The notes below the pieces were generated by a model, which searched no databases, was not told where the DNA came from, and saw only the letters and a list, made by a program, of their open reading frames with translations. From Chytriomyces cf. hyalinus JEL632 (taxonomy: Eukaryota; Chytridiomycota; Chytridiomycetes; Chytridiales; Chytriomycetaceae), in assembly GCA_025435555.1 (NCBI GenBank), contig JAIWWG010000064.1:151436-215435 (forward strand): a stretch of 64,000 nt of DNA. Direction: 5' to 3'. Positions 62,458 through 64,000 of the stretch are shown here, piece by piece. Within the stretch, counting starts at the first letter, position 1. Each line of letters begins with the position of its first letter. A program made the position numbers and the translations under genes.

Positions 62458-63245
62458 TCAAAAATCAATCCATTTAGCATCCACATGAGTCACAAGTGGG
62501 TTGGAACGAGCAAGACAGGGAAGACATTCCTGAAAGGGTTTATTGGCGCCGAGCAGAGCGCCGCGCCAGAAACGAACAGCCGGGATGGAGCGATCAGTCG
62601 AGTTATGCAAGCGTGAGGACCACTTGAGATTGAGCTCCGTAGCACGGTGTTTGAATGGTTCAACTTGCAGCAGCTTGTGGAGTGCGGCAGCAGATGTGTT
62701 GCGGGGTGTTGAGGTGAGAATCCGTAGCGCAAGGCGTTGGACCAACTCGTACAACTTGAGCGTGGACGCGGATGGGAGCTTGAGAGCAATGCCATACTCG
62801 AGGACCAGCCGAATGAAACTCCTGTAAATAGTAACAGATGCTGCAGGAGCCCAGCCCATTGCATTCATACCAACTGACGCCAGCGCCACAATGACACCAC
62901 ATGCTTTTGATGTTCGTTCTTTCGCCAGTAGGGCCAAGTTGATTCCGTGTTGACCAAAAGGGATACTGAGGTAGGGAGCACATTGCTGAGACGGGAGGTC
63001 CACGTTGAAGAGCTTGAGAGGCACATTGCGCAGTGCTGGAGCAGGACCGAGGTAGATGCACTTTGATGGCGAGAACCGAATTTAGGGTTACCCTAACCCT
63101 TGGTTTGCGGCCACCAGAGAGGTATCGTCTGCAAACAGGAGGTTGTTGAGCTGGATACCGTTGATTCGAATTCGCGGGATTCCAGGAGCACGTAGCCGAA
63201 TTGAGAGATGTTGCGGATCCTGGTCAAGGTGGACCAGCGGTCTCC
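62458..63245 (-). mobile_element. Second LINE fragment (reverse transcriptase C-terminal half)
   Basis: The minus strand gives INGIQLNNLLFADDTSLVAA (63180-63110), a break, then FSPSKCIYLGPAPALRNVPL, APYLSIPFGQHGINLALLAK, IYRSFIRLVLEYGIALKLPS and RALLGANKPFQECLPCLARS to a stop at about 62458. FADD is the catalytic pair; the rest is the thumb and C-terminal part of LINE polymerases. The 5' part is missing and about 20-25 residues between FADD and KCIYL are replaced by a telomere-like block. It is a different family from the LINE at 45-47 kb. Confidence 0.75.
63082..63099 (+). repeat. Head-to-head telomere-like sequence inside the LINE
   Basis: TTAGGGTTACCCTAACCC consists of one and a half TTAGGG units followed by one and a half CCCTAA units, a near-palindrome. 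It sits exactly where the LINE reading frame is interrupted. Confidence 0.85.
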
Positions 63246-64000
63246 TCATGTACTCAACATAAAGGAGAGCTCAAAATCTCTGGAATGCATGAAGATGTGG
63301 GAAACAGGTGTTTGAGCACCTGCAGACCCCATACGTAACAAAGACGTGAAATACACACGACTTCGTGTAAATATAGACAAGCCACGGGGGCGGTAACACA
63401 CCGTCGATCACACACACAGGTCTCTGGCACATCTGCCAAGTCCTACAAGCACCCACGTGCCATCCACGGCTATTTACGGTCACTGGATGAGAAGTTGTGA
63501 GGCATACTGCCAAGACCCCAATAAAGCTTTATTTACACAAAGTTGGGACCTTAAACGATCCACCACGATAACACACCATCACATGACACCCTCACCAAGT
63601 CGTCATAAGGTGTCAGACTCTATCACTCTAGAGAATACCAACAGTACTAAGCCAAACTTCCTGCAACACCAAGCATTCGGCAGAAACACACCAGTACATA
63701 GCTTGTGTAGTTGAAACGAAGGTTTGAGCCTGGATAGGCGGCACTTGAGGACCTAGATCTTGCATAAGCAAAGTTCAAAGTTAGTACACCACAGTCAAAC
63801 TGACACGCTGAAACGTACATGGACAGCAGGCAGCGCTGCTTACCTGTACACCGTCACTTGGACCCATGGCTCCCTACCCAGGTGGGAGAGTCCCCGTCAG
63901 AGGTCCAAGATACAGTCATATGCACTTTGGATGTTGGTTGGATAGTTTCTTATTCAAATCGTAACTTTTTGGAATTGGTAAAGGCCCAACAGTCTTTGGG
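63246..64000. other. Repeat-like sequence, possible LTR, nothing firm
   Basis: A TG start at about 63309, an AATAAAGC at about 63520 and a CA at about 63580 would fit an LTR, but there is no second copy in the window. No gene is seen up to the right edge. Confidence 0.25.

Overview
This is nuclear DNA from a fungus, most likely an early-diverging zoosporic (chytrid-type) fungus. Genes are split by short GT-AG introns (about 45-110 bp), intergenic gaps are small, and codon use shows no strong bias. The gene set is fungal: a WSC wall sensor, a PHO80/PCL-like cyclin box, a fungal-style APC permease, GPI-anchored GH26-like enzymes and MICOS Mic19. A TIR domain and a large-GTPase P-loop point away from Dikarya. 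The species call is inference; nothing here names it.

Layout. (1) 0-9.3 kb, housekeeping genes: a broken papain-like (YiiX-type) hydrolase relic, Rab GDP-dissociation inhibitor (-), an aldehyde dehydrogenase (-), a WSC-domain membrane sensor (+), endonuclease III/NTH1 (-), a small hypothetical gene (+) and tRNA-Glu(CTC) (-). (2) 9.3-18.7 kb, transposon graveyard: a decayed Ty3/Gypsy chromovirus beginning about 10 bp upstream of the tRNA, LTR relics in reverse orientation, a DNA-transposase fragment, and a 156-bp perfect inverted repeat with diverged inner extensions. (3) 18.7-43.5 kb, dense gene block: an ethanolamine-permease-like APC transporter (-), two tandem GPI-anchored GH26-like hydrolases plus a decayed third copy (+), a PCL-like cyclin-box protein (+), an FAD monooxygenase (-), a small GPI-anchored secreted protein (-), a second cyclin-like Q/S-rich protein (-), a DHHC palmitoyltransferase (+), MIC19 (-) and WDR55/JIP5 (+) sharing a 55-bp divergent promoter, an AVEN-like protein (-), an F-box/ankyrin-like protein (+) and an AIFM2/FSP1-like oxidoreductase (+). 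(4) 43.5-64 kb, repeat-rich: a 5'-truncated LINE, a solo LTR, decayed coding sequence, a full-length and apparently very young Ty1/Copia element (identical LTRs, 5-bp target duplication, one uninterrupted Gag-Pol frame) inserted in a decayed gene, then relics of a large P-loop GTPase, a Fic protein, a TIR domain and a MATE transporter, a multi-exon gene with a threefold internal repeat, and a second LINE fragment carrying a head-to-head telomere-like insertion.

The most unusual part is 49.6-59.1 kb. A GBP/VLIG-like GTPase P-loop, a cysteine-cluster tail, a Fic motif and a TIR domain lie together, all broken, and the TIR frame runs into a MATE fragment through one TGA. In other kingdoms these domains occur in innate-immunity and self/non-self proteins. 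Here they look like the debris of a fast-evolving accessory repertoire, and no intact system is present. Gene models were assembled by eye from frames and splice signals, so exon edges are approximate except where given exactly.
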